Notes under the pieces: generated by a model
Seen by the model: only the letters and a program-made list of their open reading frames with translations
The model's database searches: none
Told to the model about the DNA's origin: nothing
Source of the DNA: Catenibacillus scindens
Lineage (GTDB): Bacteria; Bacillota; Clostridia; Lachnospirales; Lachnospiraceae
Direction of reading: 5' to 3'
Assembly (NCBI RefSeq): GCF_014202115.1
Contig: NZ_JACHFW010000001.1
Location: 496,001 to 560,000 of the forward strand
Length of the DNA: 64,000 nucleotides
Part shown: one piece after another, positions 1 to 8,581 of the stretch
How the letters are laid out: the number at the start of each line of letters is the position of its first letter
Numbering within the stretch: the first letter of the stretch is position 1
Translations under genes and position numbers: made by a program

Positions 1-166
1 CCAGATCATCCCAGTAATCCAGCCCGGCCCTCTTTACTGTCTTGTCATTGACTTTAAAGCCCAGAGGCTCAATGAGATGGAGACGGGTTCCCGTGGCCAC
101 GCATGTCCGCCCGATATTGCCGGTATTGGCCGGCATTTCCGGCTCCAGCAAAACAATGTTCATCAT
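1..166 (-). CDS. trmL: tRNA (cytidine(34)-2'-O)-methyltransferase, N-terminal part (runs off window)
   Basis: Only the first ~55 codons lie in the window. The protein opens with the SPOUT-class sequence [19 protein letters not shown], then LHLIEPLGF and [11 protein letters not shown], the N-terminal signature of TrmL, which 2'-O-methylates the wobble base of tRNA-Leu. The ATG at 166 overlaps the aminotransferase stop as ATGA; a second in-frame ATG follows directly at 163. The gene is the last visible member of a coupled minus-strand run. Family assignment is from motif recognition; the catalytic C-terminal knot is outside the window. Confidence 0.88.
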   Translation of the reverse strand, partial: MMNIVLLEPEMPANTGNIGRTCVATGTRLHLIEPLGFKVNDKTVKRAGLDYWDDL

Positions 167-1353
167 TTTGTTTCACCTTCCGGATGATTTCTCACATAAT
201 CTACAAAGCGGGCGATCCTGTCTGTAGCCGTCTTTAATTCTTCCAGGGAATAAGCGTAGGAAATACGCAGGAATCCTTCGCCGCAGTCACCAAAGGCAGT
301 TCCCGGAACTACAGCCACTTTCTCCGCCTGGAGAAGTTTCTGGGCAAACTCATCTGAAGTCATGTTCAGGCTTTTAATGCTTGGAAAAATGTAAAAGGCC
401 CCGAAAGGCTCAAAACATTCCAGTCCCATTTTTCGGAAAGTGTGAACAAGGAACTTGCGGCGCTGGTCATAAGACTGGCGCATCTTTTCCACCTCGGCAT
501 CCCCGTATTTTAATGCCTGAACCGCGGCGTACTGGCTGGTGGTAGGGGCGCACATAATGGCAAACTGATGAATCTTTATCATCTGCTCAATAATATCTTT
601 CGGTCCGCAGGCATAGCCCAGACGCCAACCGGTCATGGCAAATGCCTTAGAAAAACCGTTAATCAGGATGGTCCGCTCTTTCATCCCCGGCAGGGAGGCG
701 ATGGACACGTGATCTGCCCCGTAGGTCAGGGCACCGTAAATCTCATCAGACATGACAAATATATCTTTTTCAATACAGATCCTTGCAATATCTTCCAGAT
801 CTTTTTTCTCCATGATTGCCCCTGTTGGATTATTGGGGAAAGGCATGATCAGTACTTTGGTCTTTGGAGTGATGGCCGCCAGCAGTTCTTCCTTCGTCAG
901 CCGAAACTCGTTTTTTTCTTTCAGGTTAATGATCACCGGCACCCCTCCGGCCAAAATAGTACATGGCTCATAGGACACATAGCTTGGCTGGGGGATCAGC
1001 ACTTCATCGCCAGGATCAAGCATAGCCCGCAGACCGATATCAATGGCCTCAGAACCACCCACAGTCACCAGGATCTCATGCTGATAATCATATGTAACAT
1101 TGCAGTGGCGCTCCAGATAATGGGAAATCTCCTCCCGCAGTTCCTTCAGGCCAGAGTTGGAAGTGTAAAAAGTGCGCCCTTTTTCCAGGGAGTAAATTCC
1201 TTCCTCCCGAATAAACCACGGAGTATCAAAATCCGGCTCGCCTACGCCCAGGGATATCACGTCCGGGTCGTTCATTTCAGTCACAAGGTCGAAAAATTTC
1301 CGGATGCCGGAAGGCTTAATCTGTGTTATAGTTTTTGACAATGGATTTCTCAA
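163..1353 (-). CDS. PLP-dependent aminotransferase, class I/II
   Basis: A 396-residue fold-type I aminotransferase of the aspartate/aromatic subgroup. Visible motifs are [12 protein letters not shown] near residue 35, PFPNNPTG near 171-178, the Asp of SDEIY near 202-206, and the Schiff-base lysine K236 in [17 protein letters not shown]. The exact amino donor cannot be read from sequence. The start ATG overlaps the stop of the preceding Lrp-type gene (ATGA), and its own stop overlaps trmL in the same way, so it is translationally coupled on both sides. Pairing with an Lrp-family regulator suggests an amino-acid-responsive role (inference). Length is normal for the family. Confidence 0.93.
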   Translation of the reverse strand: MRNPLSKTITQIKPSGIRKFFDLVTEMNDPDVISLGVGEPDFDTPWFIREEGIYSLEKGRTFYTSNSGLKELREEISHYLERHCNVTYDYQHEILVTVGGSEAIDIGLRAMLDPGDEVLIPQPSYVSYEPCTILAGGVPVIINLKEKNEFRLTKEELLAAITPKTKVLIMPFPNNPTGAIMEKKDLEDIARICIEKDIFVMSDEIYGALTYGADHVSIASLPGMKERTILINGFSKAFAMTGWRLGYACGPKDIIEQMIKIHQFAIMCAPTTSQYAAVQALKYGDAEVEKMRQSYDQRRKFLVHTFRKMGLECFEPFGAFYIFPSIKSLNMTSDEFAQKLLQAEKVAVVPGTAFGDCGEGFLRISYAYSLEELKTATDRIARFVDYVRNHPEGETK

Positions 1354-1832
1354 GGTGTAATCAGCATCCTTTCCTTTTTCGTTTCCGGAATCATAATCGT
1401 TCCGTGGTCTTTATATTTCTTTAATACAAAATGAGTGGCCGTGCTTAAAATAGACTCCATAGTGGCCAGCTTGGAAGATACGAAATGAGCCACTTCCTGT
1501 AAAGACTTGCCCTCAAGGATCACAAGCAGATCAAAGCCGCCGGAGATCAAATACACCGTATCTACCTCGCTGAAATTGTAAATGCGCTCAGCGATCTTGT
1601 CAAAGCCCTGCCCTCTCTGAGGTGTCACCCGGACTTCAATAAGAGCCACAACCTTGTCCACGGAAGTGTTTCCCCAGTTGATAATAGTATGGTAACCGCA
1701 GATGGTTTTGTCCCTCTCCATTTCATAAATGGCCTGGGCCACATCTTCTTCCTTTTCACCCAGCACGATGGCCAGGTCTTCTACACTGATCTTGCTGTTT
1801 TTCTCTATAACAGATAATATTTTCTCCTTCAT
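1350..1832 (-). CDS. Lrp/AsnC family transcriptional regulator
   Basis: A 160-residue protein: N-terminal winged helix-turn-helix (about residues 1-55) followed by an alpha/beta effector (RAM/AsnC) domain with the typical GGFDLLVILEGKSLQEVAHFV stretch in shortened form around residues 98-118. Lrp proteins sense amino acids and regulate their metabolism. I choose the ATG at 1832 because it forms an ATGA overlap with the upstream gene's stop; an upstream in-frame start at 1862 would lie inside that gene. The next gene, an aminotransferase, also starts by ATGA overlap, so regulator and enzyme are made from one message. Confidence 0.9.
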   Translation of the reverse strand: MKEKILSVIEKNSKISVEDLAIVLGEKEEDVAQAIYEMERDKTICGYHTIINWGNTSVDKVVALIEVRVTPQRGQGFDKIAERIYNFSEVDTVYLISGGFDLLVILEGKSLQEVAHFVSSKLATMESILSTATHFVLKKYKDHGTIMIPETKKERMLITP

Positions 1833-2851
1833 TCTATCTGCCTTCCTTTCATTTTTATACATTCTTCCAGACCTCTTGGAGGTTCCAGATAGCGCCTCTC
1901 ATCGTCATTGATAATCACCCTGTCATTGCCTGATGTAAAACAGCCGATAACCGCAGCGTCAATCCCCTGCTGCTTTAACAGATGGGTCAGCCGCTCCCCG
2001 TGGTCGGTGGCGATGAGCAGCGATCCCAACGACGGTATTTTGTAAGGATTCACATCCACAAAATCACACAACTCCACCGTTTCCTGACGGACAGGTATTT
2101 TTTTCAGATCGACCTCCAGGCCCACATGGCCCATCTGGGCCGCCTCCCACAAGCCTCCGAAGATGCCGCTTTCCGACAGATCAAACATAAACGACGGTTC
2201 AAGTTTTGCCGCAATATAAGCCTCCCGGCTGACAGAAAAAAACTGATCCATACCGGCAATAGCATCGGCAATATCATGATTATATTTTTTTACAAAAGCC
2301 TCGTGGCAGTCCTGCTCTAAAAGCCAGGAACCTGACAGTCCGGCCCATTTTGTCATTACTATACTCTGCCCCTCCGAGGGGGCCGCTGGATTGCCTCCCG
2401 GCAATATCCCGGCGTCAGTATTCCCTGGAACGCCTAATGCAGTGACAGAAGCAACCACTTTCGTCACATTAGGGCTGATCTGAGTATGACCTCCGGCAAG
2501 ATCAATCCCTTCCGCCCGACATGCCTGTTCCATAGCCTCGATCATCTTTCTGAAATCCTGTTCCTGGGTGTTCTCAGGCACAGTGAGGGAAACCATGATC
2601 CCCTCCGGAAGGACGCCGGCACATGCAAGACTGTTGACACCTCTTGGCACAGCCAGAACTCCCACCTGAAAGGGCGTCCCTTCCACAGTATTCACTGCGG
2701 CGGCAGCGTATGTATCCGGGCCGGTTCTCATAATCTGGTATCCCAGCCCTACTTTAGGTTTACATAATATATTATCATTTCTTTTATGAATCTGCTTGAA
2801 AACAGAACGGTCTAAAATGCTCTCCTGCAATTTTCCAATTTTCAAATACAC
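1829..2851 (-). CDS. AIR synthase-related (PurM/HypE superfamily) protein
   Basis: A 340-residue protein with the PurM/HypE two-domain plan: an N-terminal AIRS domain (VGVLAVPRGVNSLACAGVLP near 85-105, AGGHTQISP near 138-146) and a C-terminal AIRS_C domain (FDLSESGIFGGLWE near 223-236, IPSLGSLLIATDHG near 272-285). Such proteins bind ATP and activate amides or carboxylates in purine synthesis, hydrogenase maturation or selenophosphate synthesis. Here there are no purine or hydrogenase neighbours, so the substrate is unknown. An AGGAGG site lies seven bases before the ATG. It is the first of four genes linked by ATGA overlaps. Confidence 0.75.
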   Translation of the reverse strand: MYLKIGKLQESILDRSVFKQIHKRNDNILCKPKVGLGYQIMRTGPDTYAAAAVNTVEGTPFQVGVLAVPRGVNSLACAGVLPEGIMVSLTVPENTQEQDFRKMIEAMEQACRAEGIDLAGGHTQISPNVTKVVASVTALGVPGNTDAGILPGGNPAAPSEGQSIVMTKWAGLSGSWLLEQDCHEAFVKKYNHDIADAIAGMDQFFSVSREAYIAAKLEPSFMFDLSESGIFGGLWEAAQMGHVGLEVDLKKIPVRQETVELCDFVDVNPYKIPSLGSLLIATDHGERLTHLLKQQGIDAAVIGCFTSGNDRVIINDDERRYLEPPRGLEECIKMKGRQIE

Positions 2852-2891
2852 AAACCTCCTGTCTTCCTGGTGTCATCCGTTTTAAATATCC

Positions 2892-4367
2892 TCATATTCC
2901 GCTGGACGGATCCGGCGAAGGCACCGCCGCCGGATCGGCGGGTGTCCCGGCCGGGTCCGCCGGAGCCTGGGTATCCGCCGGAGCCTGAGTTTCTGTCTGT
3001 GGAGGCTCCGTTTCCGGAACATATGTGCCCCGGATCACATACCTGGGATAAGCATTGTAAGTGCTTCGATTCACCAGTTCCCGGCTCTCCAGAACACCGT
3101 CCACATAGACCAGTTTATAAAATGAGGCCACATAGCCGGTATGGGCGCTCTGAGTCACTTCCTCATATCCCGCCGGCAAGGTCGGATCCTCCGTCACAAC
3201 ATCTGCCCCTGGGGCGATGGTCTGCTCGGTCACACTCTCAAACTCCACCGTCCGGTTGGACGGCCGGGTTTCTTTCCCATAAAACGTCACTGTCACAGAG
3301 CCGTTATACGTGTATGCCTCAATATATACAGGGTACTCATAGTCATTTCTAAATTTAAAATCAATGGTCGGCTCGGCGATAGTAGCATCCGCTCCCAGGG
3401 GCACGTAACCGACAGTCATCATATGGTTTGTCCGCTCCACCACAGTCAGCTCTGAACGCAGCACCGTGTTGTACAGTGTGGAAGATACCTGGCAGATACC
3501 TCCGCCCATACTGTCCACATTTCTTCCCGATGCATAGCCCCCGGCAATATAATATCCGTTATCCGATGTAAAGGGTGTTACTTTTTCCGTAAATGAAAAC
3601 ACTTCTCCCGGATAAAGGACAGTCTCATCAATTTTGGCCGCTCCGTTTTTAATATTTTCAATACGGTTGTAGCTGCTCCCCGCAAAACTTGTGGAATATG
3701 TCCCTAGAACGTCCTGGACCACCGACAGTTCCTGAGCCGTATGTTCCGGCTGAGTCTCCTCCACAGTCATGGCCACAGTCAGATCTTTCTGATCCCAGTC
3801 CCCGGAAATTGCGGCAGCCACCTGATCAGCAGTAGCGTCCGGCTGTAAAGTGCGTCCGATCACTTCATCTGTAATAAGAAGCTGTCCCCCGTGGCGGACT
3901 AAAATAGCGTCCTGAGGTTCCCGGTTTACTTCCCCCGCCCGCTCATTAAGAACCCCCGCCAGGGCGTCCCGATCACATGTAAAAGTCAGGGTGTAGGCAG
4001 CATTTTCATTGGTCACATCCCGAAGGGCTTTATAGCGCGCTAATATATTTTTACCGCTGCCGATCTGGCTGATCGTATCAATGACCCCAGGATCAGAAAT
4101 ATCCACGCCAAACTGGGAAAAAGGAATATCCACCACAGTATCCTCCCCGGCAGTCAAATGAAGGGTCTGTCCTTTAACTTGCTCCACATAACCGTTTAAG
4201 GTGTCTTTTGCCTCCTGCGCAGTCATCCCCCCCAGAGCGATTCCCTCCACCGTAACACCATCGGGGATGGTAGGTTCAGAAGCGGCACTAGAGGTCAGCG
4301 CCGGAAACATACAGCCCAGCAGGACTATAGCCAGCGCCGCCAGTATATTTCGTATAATTTTTTTCAT
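2892..4367 (-). CDS. VanW family cell-surface protein with PG-binding and G5-like domains
   Basis: A 491-residue secreted or anchored protein. A signal peptide/TM segment covers residues ~3-28. Two putative peptidoglycan-binding (PG_binding_4-like) repeats follow, then the VanW core (SSYNRIENIKNGAAKID, FSFTEKVTPFTSDNGYYIAG, the GGGICQVSSTLYN motif, and RTNHMMTVGYVPLG), a G5-like region, and a Pro/Ala/Thr-rich low-complexity tail. VanW proteins occur near glycopeptide-resistance genes but are common in Clostridia without them; the biochemical role is unsettled. The second Met (4367) is preferred because it begins the MKKIIRN signal sequence. Confidence 0.88.
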   Translation of the reverse strand: MKKIIRNILAALAIVLLGCMFPALTSSAASEPTIPDGVTVEGIALGGMTAQEAKDTLNGYVEQVKGQTLHLTAGEDTVVDIPFSQFGVDISDPGVIDTISQIGSGKNILARYKALRDVTNENAAYTLTFTCDRDALAGVLNERAGEVNREPQDAILVRHGGQLLITDEVIGRTLQPDATADQVAAAISGDWDQKDLTVAMTVEETQPEHTAQELSVVQDVLGTYSTSFAGSSYNRIENIKNGAAKIDETVLYPGEVFSFTEKVTPFTSDNGYYIAGGYASGRNVDSMGGGICQVSSTLYNTVLRSELTVVERTNHMMTVGYVPLGADATIAEPTIDFKFRNDYEYPVYIEAYTYNGSVTVTFYGKETRPSNRTVEFESVTEQTIAPGADVVTEDPTLPAGYEEVTQSAHTGYVASFYKLVYVDGVLESRELVNRSTYNAYPRYVIRGTYVPETEPPQTETQAPADTQAPADPAGTPADPAAVPSPDPSSGI

Positions 4368-4444
4368 AGGCATTTTCCTTTCAAGAAGCCGGCAGCTTAT
4401 CTCTTTGGTGATACCAGCGGCCCAAACCTTTAGTTGCAGGCTTT

Positions 4445-4546
4445 TTACGCGCCGAAACTGGCAATGATCCCGGCAACCATGGCAAAGATCACAATTCCAA
4501 TAATAACACCGGACACGATACGTTTCGATTTACGGTTATAAAACAT
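4445..4546 (-). CDS. Small single-pass membrane protein, 33 residues
   Basis: A short reading frame in the gap between the exonuclease and VanW genes. It encodes a basic N-terminus (MFYNRKSKRIVSG) followed by one hydrophobic helix (VIIGIVIFAMVAGIIASF) and ends GA-stop. A good Shine-Dalgarno stretch, AGAAGGAA, lies about seven bases before the ATG. The charge pattern predicts an inside-positive single-pass membrane peptide. I do not recognise a named family, though short proteins of this design are common in Firmicutes. Spacing to its neighbours (17 and ~77 bases) fits the same transcript. Confidence 0.6.
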   Translation of the reverse strand: MFYNRKSKRIVSGVIIGIVIFAMVAGIIASFGA

Positions 4547-4563
4547 GCAAAATTCCTTCTTTC

Positions 4564-5292
4564 TTATATATTTCCCCGTTTACGGGGCATGATACCATGA
4601 TTCAGTATAATTTTATCAATAGCCTTTGACATTTGGCTTCGATTCATCGTCTCTATGTCCTCATTAAAGTCTATTTTATGATATTTGATCAATTCCTTCA
4701 AGTAGGCTTTTTGCTTTGCCGTCGCCGGCTGGACCTTTTTTTCTTTCCAGATCAAGGGGGCAGGGACAAACAAGTCCTCATGGCCGTTCTCATAATAGTG
4801 GGACAATGTCTGGTAGAGCTTGGCCGTAGCCAAAGCGTCGTGATATGCCCGGTGAGCCTGGTCGTTTGTAATACCATAGTGATCACACAGGGCGCCAAGG
4901 CTTTTGGAGACAATGCCGCTGCACACGGCCCTTGCTATTTTCAGAGTGTCAATGCCCCGCTTTTCAAAAGGGCATCCAATGCGCCCGGCATATTTTTTTG
5001 CGAAAGAATAATCAAACATCAGGTTATGTCCGATAAGCACATCATCCTCACAAAAATCTACAAAAGCCTTCATCACTTCGTCCGCCGTCGGAGCCTTTTC
5101 TACCATGGCGTTGGTTATCCCTGTAATCTCTGTGATCTTTGGAGAAATCGTCTCCTCCGGTTTTACAAAAGTCATAAAACGCCCTGCCACAGCGCCGTCC
5201 CTCACTTTCAGCGCGCCGACTTCAATAATACAGTTCTCCTCCACACTAAGGCCTGTGGTTTCCAGGTCAAAAGCAACATAGGATCTGAGCAT
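4564..5292 (-). CDS. DnaQ-like 3'-5' exonuclease (DNA polymerase III epsilon-type)
   Basis: A 242-residue DEDDh exonuclease. Motif ExoI is seen as AFDLETTG (D9, E11), ExoII around GHNLMFDYSF, and ExoIII as AHRAYHDALATAKL with the catalytic His and Asp. The last ~60 residues form a basic, possibly DNA-binding tail (KKVQPATAKQKAYLKELIKY). Such stand-alone epsilon-like proteins act in proofreading, repair or RNA trimming; which one cannot be told here. It sits between the radical SAM gene and the small membrane peptide on the same strand. Confidence 0.88.
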   Translation of the reverse strand: MLRSYVAFDLETTGLSVEENCIIEVGALKVRDGAVAGRFMTFVKPEETISPKITEITGITNAMVEKAPTADEVMKAFVDFCEDDVLIGHNLMFDYSFAKKYAGRIGCPFEKRGIDTLKIARAVCSGIVSKSLGALCDHYGITNDQAHRAYHDALATAKLYQTLSHYYENGHEDLFVPAPLIWKEKKVQPATAKQKAYLKELIKYHKIDFNEDIETMNRSQMSKAIDKIILNHGIMPRKRGNI

Positions 5293-5346
5293 TTCTTTTG
5301 AAACCTCCGTTAAAATCGTAACCGCCTGTCCCGAATGGACAAACAG

Positions 5347-7128
5347 TTACTCCAATTCTTCTTCAAGTAAAATCGCCCTGCCGCCGTAGGTCAGACAGTC
5401 TTTATGGTCGTAGTAAAACACCATGGCGCCTAATCCCTTTCCGGATGTCCGGCCTTCTCCCGCCTGGGCGCTTTCTATAATATCCCAGTGAAATACTTCC
5501 ACATGGGTCAGATTGCGTATCTGACGGTAGTTTTTATCTCTGTAGTCTTTAAAATACCTTTCGATCATCGCCGGGTTGCTGTAAAAAGCGGCAACAGCCT
5601 TTTTCCACGGTGTCTGGTCCGGGGCCCAGCAGGGACGGCTTTTCACATTCTCTCTCAAATATAAATCATAGGTTAATATCTCATCAAAAAGCTCCTGCAA
5701 GAATCCCCGGACATCCCCCAAAACCTGGGCAGCAAAAGTTCTCAGCAGTTCATATCGCTCGAACCTGGAATAATGGCGTCCGGCAAAATCTCCATTCCGG
5801 TAAAAAAAAGCCAGCCTGGAAAACAGTTCAAAGGGATGTTCAAAAAAATGTTCCAGATATTTTAGACTCTGGCAAAACTGGGCGCTGTTATAGTAGACTT
5901 CCACCATCTCCTCAATTTCCTTGAGGAAGAGAATATCGTCAAAAGACATCCATCGGGTAGACATAACTTCATACACAGGGCGGGTCCGATAAACAAGAGC
6001 ATATTCTTCCTGCATATCATGCATGGGAGACCCTTTCAGTACTTTCAAAAAGCCTAACTGAAGCTGAGATGGCTCCAGGCTGTAGACTTTGTTAAATGAC
6101 TGGGCAAAACTGTCCATATCCTCCCAGGGCAGCCCGGCGATGAGATCAAGGTGTTGATGGATATTCCTGTTTTTACCTAGACGCCGGACAATCCCCGCCA
6201 GTTTTTCAAAGTCCATACTTCGCTGTATCGCCTGCAGGGTGTCCGGATTCACCGACTGAACGCCGATCTCAAGTTGGACGAGCCCCGGCCTCATAGATTC
6301 CAAAAGTTCCAGCTCCTCCTCATTGAGAAGGTCCGCTGTAATCTCAAAATGAAAGTTGGTCACCCCGTTATCTTTATCCCGGATAAACCGCCATATTTCC
6401 AAAGTACGATCATGGCGGCAGTTAAAAGTCCTGTCCACAAACTTCACCTGGGGGACTTTAGCTTCCAGAAATACTGAAAGCTCTTTCTTCACCTTGTCCA
6501 TGCTCCTGAAACGGACATGGCGGTCAATGGAAGACAGGCAATAGCTGCAGGAAAAGGGACATCCCCGGCTGCTCTCATAATAAATGATCCTGTTTTTAAA
6601 AAGCTCCATATTTTTATAAGGAAATGGCAGCAGATCCATAGATAAAGGCGGCCGGGCGCCGGTGTCTGTGATCCGGCCGTCCCTCCCCCTGAATACAATA
6701 CCGGCAATGTCTGAGAGCAGCTCCCCCTCCAGGGGAAATTGTTTTGCTGCGGCTTCCACAAGCTCACGAAAAGTTTCCTCCCCCTCGCCGCACATGACCA
6801 GATCAATGGCCGGATTTCTTTTCAGGACGTCCCCGGCGTCATAGGACACCTCCGGGCCTCCCACCCATATAGACGTTTCGGGCAGCACTTTGCCTAGAAG
6901 GTCTGCCAGCTCCTCTACCATGGAAATATTCCATATGTAGCAGGAAAACGCCAGAATATCCGGGCGGCTCTTATAGAGCCGGGCCAGTATTTCGTCAATA
7001 TAATTGTTAATGGTAAATTCCTCGATGGAAATATCCACGCCCTCCGCCCAAGCAGAGTCTTTTAATGAATATACCGCCAGGTTTGAATGGATATATTTGG
7101 CGTTAATAGCCGCCAGCACAATTTTCAT
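5347..7128 (-). CDS. B12-binding domain radical SAM protein (DUF4080-type)
   Basis: A 593-residue protein. Residues 1-130 form a cobalamin-binding-like Rossmann domain (MKIVLAAINAKYIHSNLAVY, WVGGPEVSYD near 89-97). The radical SAM core follows with the cluster motif C190-x3-C194-x2-C197 (SSRGCPFSCSYC). The long C-terminal region is the DUF4080 type. These enzymes often methylate or rearrange small molecules or RNA, but this subgroup has no settled reaction known to me. I place the start at 7128, because the conserved domain begins there with an AGGA site 7-8 bases upstream; the 48-residue upstream extension lacks domain character. Confidence 0.85.
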   Translation of the reverse strand: MKIVLAAINAKYIHSNLAVYSLKDSAWAEGVDISIEEFTINNYIDEILARLYKSRPDILAFSCYIWNISMVEELADLLGKVLPETSIWVGGPEVSYDAGDVLKRNPAIDLVMCGEGEETFRELVEAAAKQFPLEGELLSDIAGIVFRGRDGRITDTGARPPLSMDLLPFPYKNMELFKNRIIYYESSRGCPFSCSYCLSSIDRHVRFRSMDKVKKELSVFLEAKVPQVKFVDRTFNCRHDRTLEIWRFIRDKDNGVTNFHFEITADLLNEEELELLESMRPGLVQLEIGVQSVNPDTLQAIQRSMDFEKLAGIVRRLGKNRNIHQHLDLIAGLPWEDMDSFAQSFNKVYSLEPSQLQLGFLKVLKGSPMHDMQEEYALVYRTRPVYEVMSTRWMSFDDILFLKEIEEMVEVYYNSAQFCQSLKYLEHFFEHPFELFSRLAFFYRNGDFAGRHYSRFERYELLRTFAAQVLGDVRGFLQELFDEILTYDLYLRENVKSRPCWAPDQTPWKKAVAAFYSNPAMIERYFKDYRDKNYRQIRNLTHVEVFHWDIIESAQAGEGRTSGKGLGAMVFYYDHKDCLTYGGRAILLEEELE

Positions 7129-7324
7129 AAAAAAATCCTTTCTCACAGGGGCAGTTGACCATGCCCTGACTATTGCGTACATTTTACCACAGTTTTCCTG
7201 GGATGGAAAGTCAAATATACGCGCTAAAATCCTGTCAGAAGTTCGGCCATCTGAACTGTTTCCCTTGTTCACTCAGCCCCTTTTGTGGTAGGATAAACAC
7301 ATCAGAACATCTTGGAGGAATCTT

Positions 7325-8581
7325 ATGTCCAGACAATCACAGCTTTCCTATGAACTGATCCAGCTTTTAGGCGACCCTCAAAATATGGAAGCGATCTTAA
7401 ACACAGCGAGGGACTATCTCCACAACCCTATACATCTGACCGATCTGACAGGAAAACTTCTGGCCTGTTCCCGTGGAAACAGCCCTGTGGATCCCATCTG
7501 GGACGGCATTGAAGAAAAAGGCTATATTGACCATGAGACTTATCAGAGTACCTGCCGTATGAATGTACAAAAGATCCGAGGCAGCCTGTCACCCACATTG
7601 ATCACCAATGCGCCGGGCAGCGTCAATCTCATTGTGTGCGGCCTCCGAACGCCAAGCAATTTCCGGGCGAACCTGATCGTCCTTGAAAAAAATCAGCCTT
7701 TTTGTGAGGAAGACAAAAATCTTTTGGCCATAACCGCCACAAGTCTTTCCACCATACTGGATGAGTGCTACCCAGACAGCGGCCCAAAGATCCACGCCAG
7801 CGACTATCTCATCTGCGATCTTTTGGACACCCCGGACATTGATTCCTCCTCTGTTGCAGAGCGGAGTAAGATCGTGTCCTTTTATCCCAGACCACCTATG
7901 CAGATATTGACCATATGTCATCCCGGAAATATCGCCGCCCCCTCCATATTGAATATGGTCCGGAGCCATTTGGAAAATCTGTTTCACAAATGCAAAACCG
8001 TGGTTCACCACAACCGGACCGTCACCATCCTCACGGAAAACATATTCAGCTCCGTCACATTTCCTTCCTGCGGGATTATGCCCCTGCTGAAAAAATACGG
8101 GCTGACTGCGGCCATTTCCATCCCCTTCGAGGATCTGGCCTATATTTACCCGGCTTACATGCAGACTGTCCTCGCTCTGGAATACGGGTCCATCATCCAA
8201 CCCCACCAACTTTTTTATCACTATGAGGATTACGCGGTCTACCGCTTTATCGAAGAGCTGAATATTCAGGGCAGCTTCTGCCATCCCTGTATCCGTCGCC
8301 TTCAGGAATATGACACCAAACACAAAACAGACTACACCCGCACCCTCTACGCCTACATCACCCATTTTTGCAGCATGAGGGACGCGGCCACCGCCATTCA
8401 TGTCCACTATAATACGCTAAAATATCGTCTTGGACGGATCATCCAAATCATTGATTTGTCCCTGGAGGATTCGGGAACTTTCCTGATGCTATATCTGTCT
8501 TTTAAATCTATGGAACTGACTGGAACAGTTTTTAAAGGAGACGATCAACATGAAAAACATATCCCTGGCCCAGGCCAGTGA
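7325..8581 (+). CDS. PucR-type helix-turn-helix regulator (first of a pair)
   Basis: A 418-residue regulator with a GAF-like sensory region at the N-terminus and a C-terminal PucR/CdaR helix-turn-helix, seen as LQEYDTKHKTDYTRTLYAY followed by HVHYNTLKYRLGRI (about residues 358-377). PucR proteins respond to purine or other metabolic ligands. A GGAGG site precedes the ATG. Its 3' end overlaps the second PucR-type gene by 32 bases, and that gene is three bases from a response regulator, so regulators and the BceRSAB-like module probably form one operon. The ligand is unknown. Confidence 0.82.
   Translation: MSRQSQLSYELIQLLGDPQNMEAILNTARDYLHNPIHLTDLTGKLLACSRGNSPVDPIWDGIEEKGYIDHETYQSTCRMNVQKIRGSLSPTLITNAPGSVNLIVCGLRTPSNFRANLIVLEKNQPFCEEDKNLLAITATSLSTILDECYPDSGPKIHASDYLICDLLDTPDIDSSSVAERSKIVSFYPRPPMQILTICHPGNIAAPSILNMVRSHLENLFHKCKTVVHHNRTVTILTENIFSSVTFPSCGIMPLLKKYGLTAAISIPFEDLAYIYPAYMQTVLALEYGSIIQPHQLFYHYEDYAVYRFIEELNIQGSFCHPCIRRLQEYDTKHKTDYTRTLYAYITHFCSMRDAATAIHVHYNTLKYRLGRIIQIIDLSLEDSGTFLMLYLSFKSMELTGTVFKGDDQHEKHIPGPGQ

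Noticed and set aside
568-1338. 256-codon plus-strand reading frame opposite the aminotransferase
   Set aside because: Lies wholly inside a well-supported gene on the other strand, has no domain character and no ribosome site.
7589-8407. 272-codon minus-strand frame opposite the first PucR-type gene
   Set aside because: Shadow of the plus-strand gene; composition is that of an antisense frame (Gly/Asp/Val-rich) and no family motif is seen.
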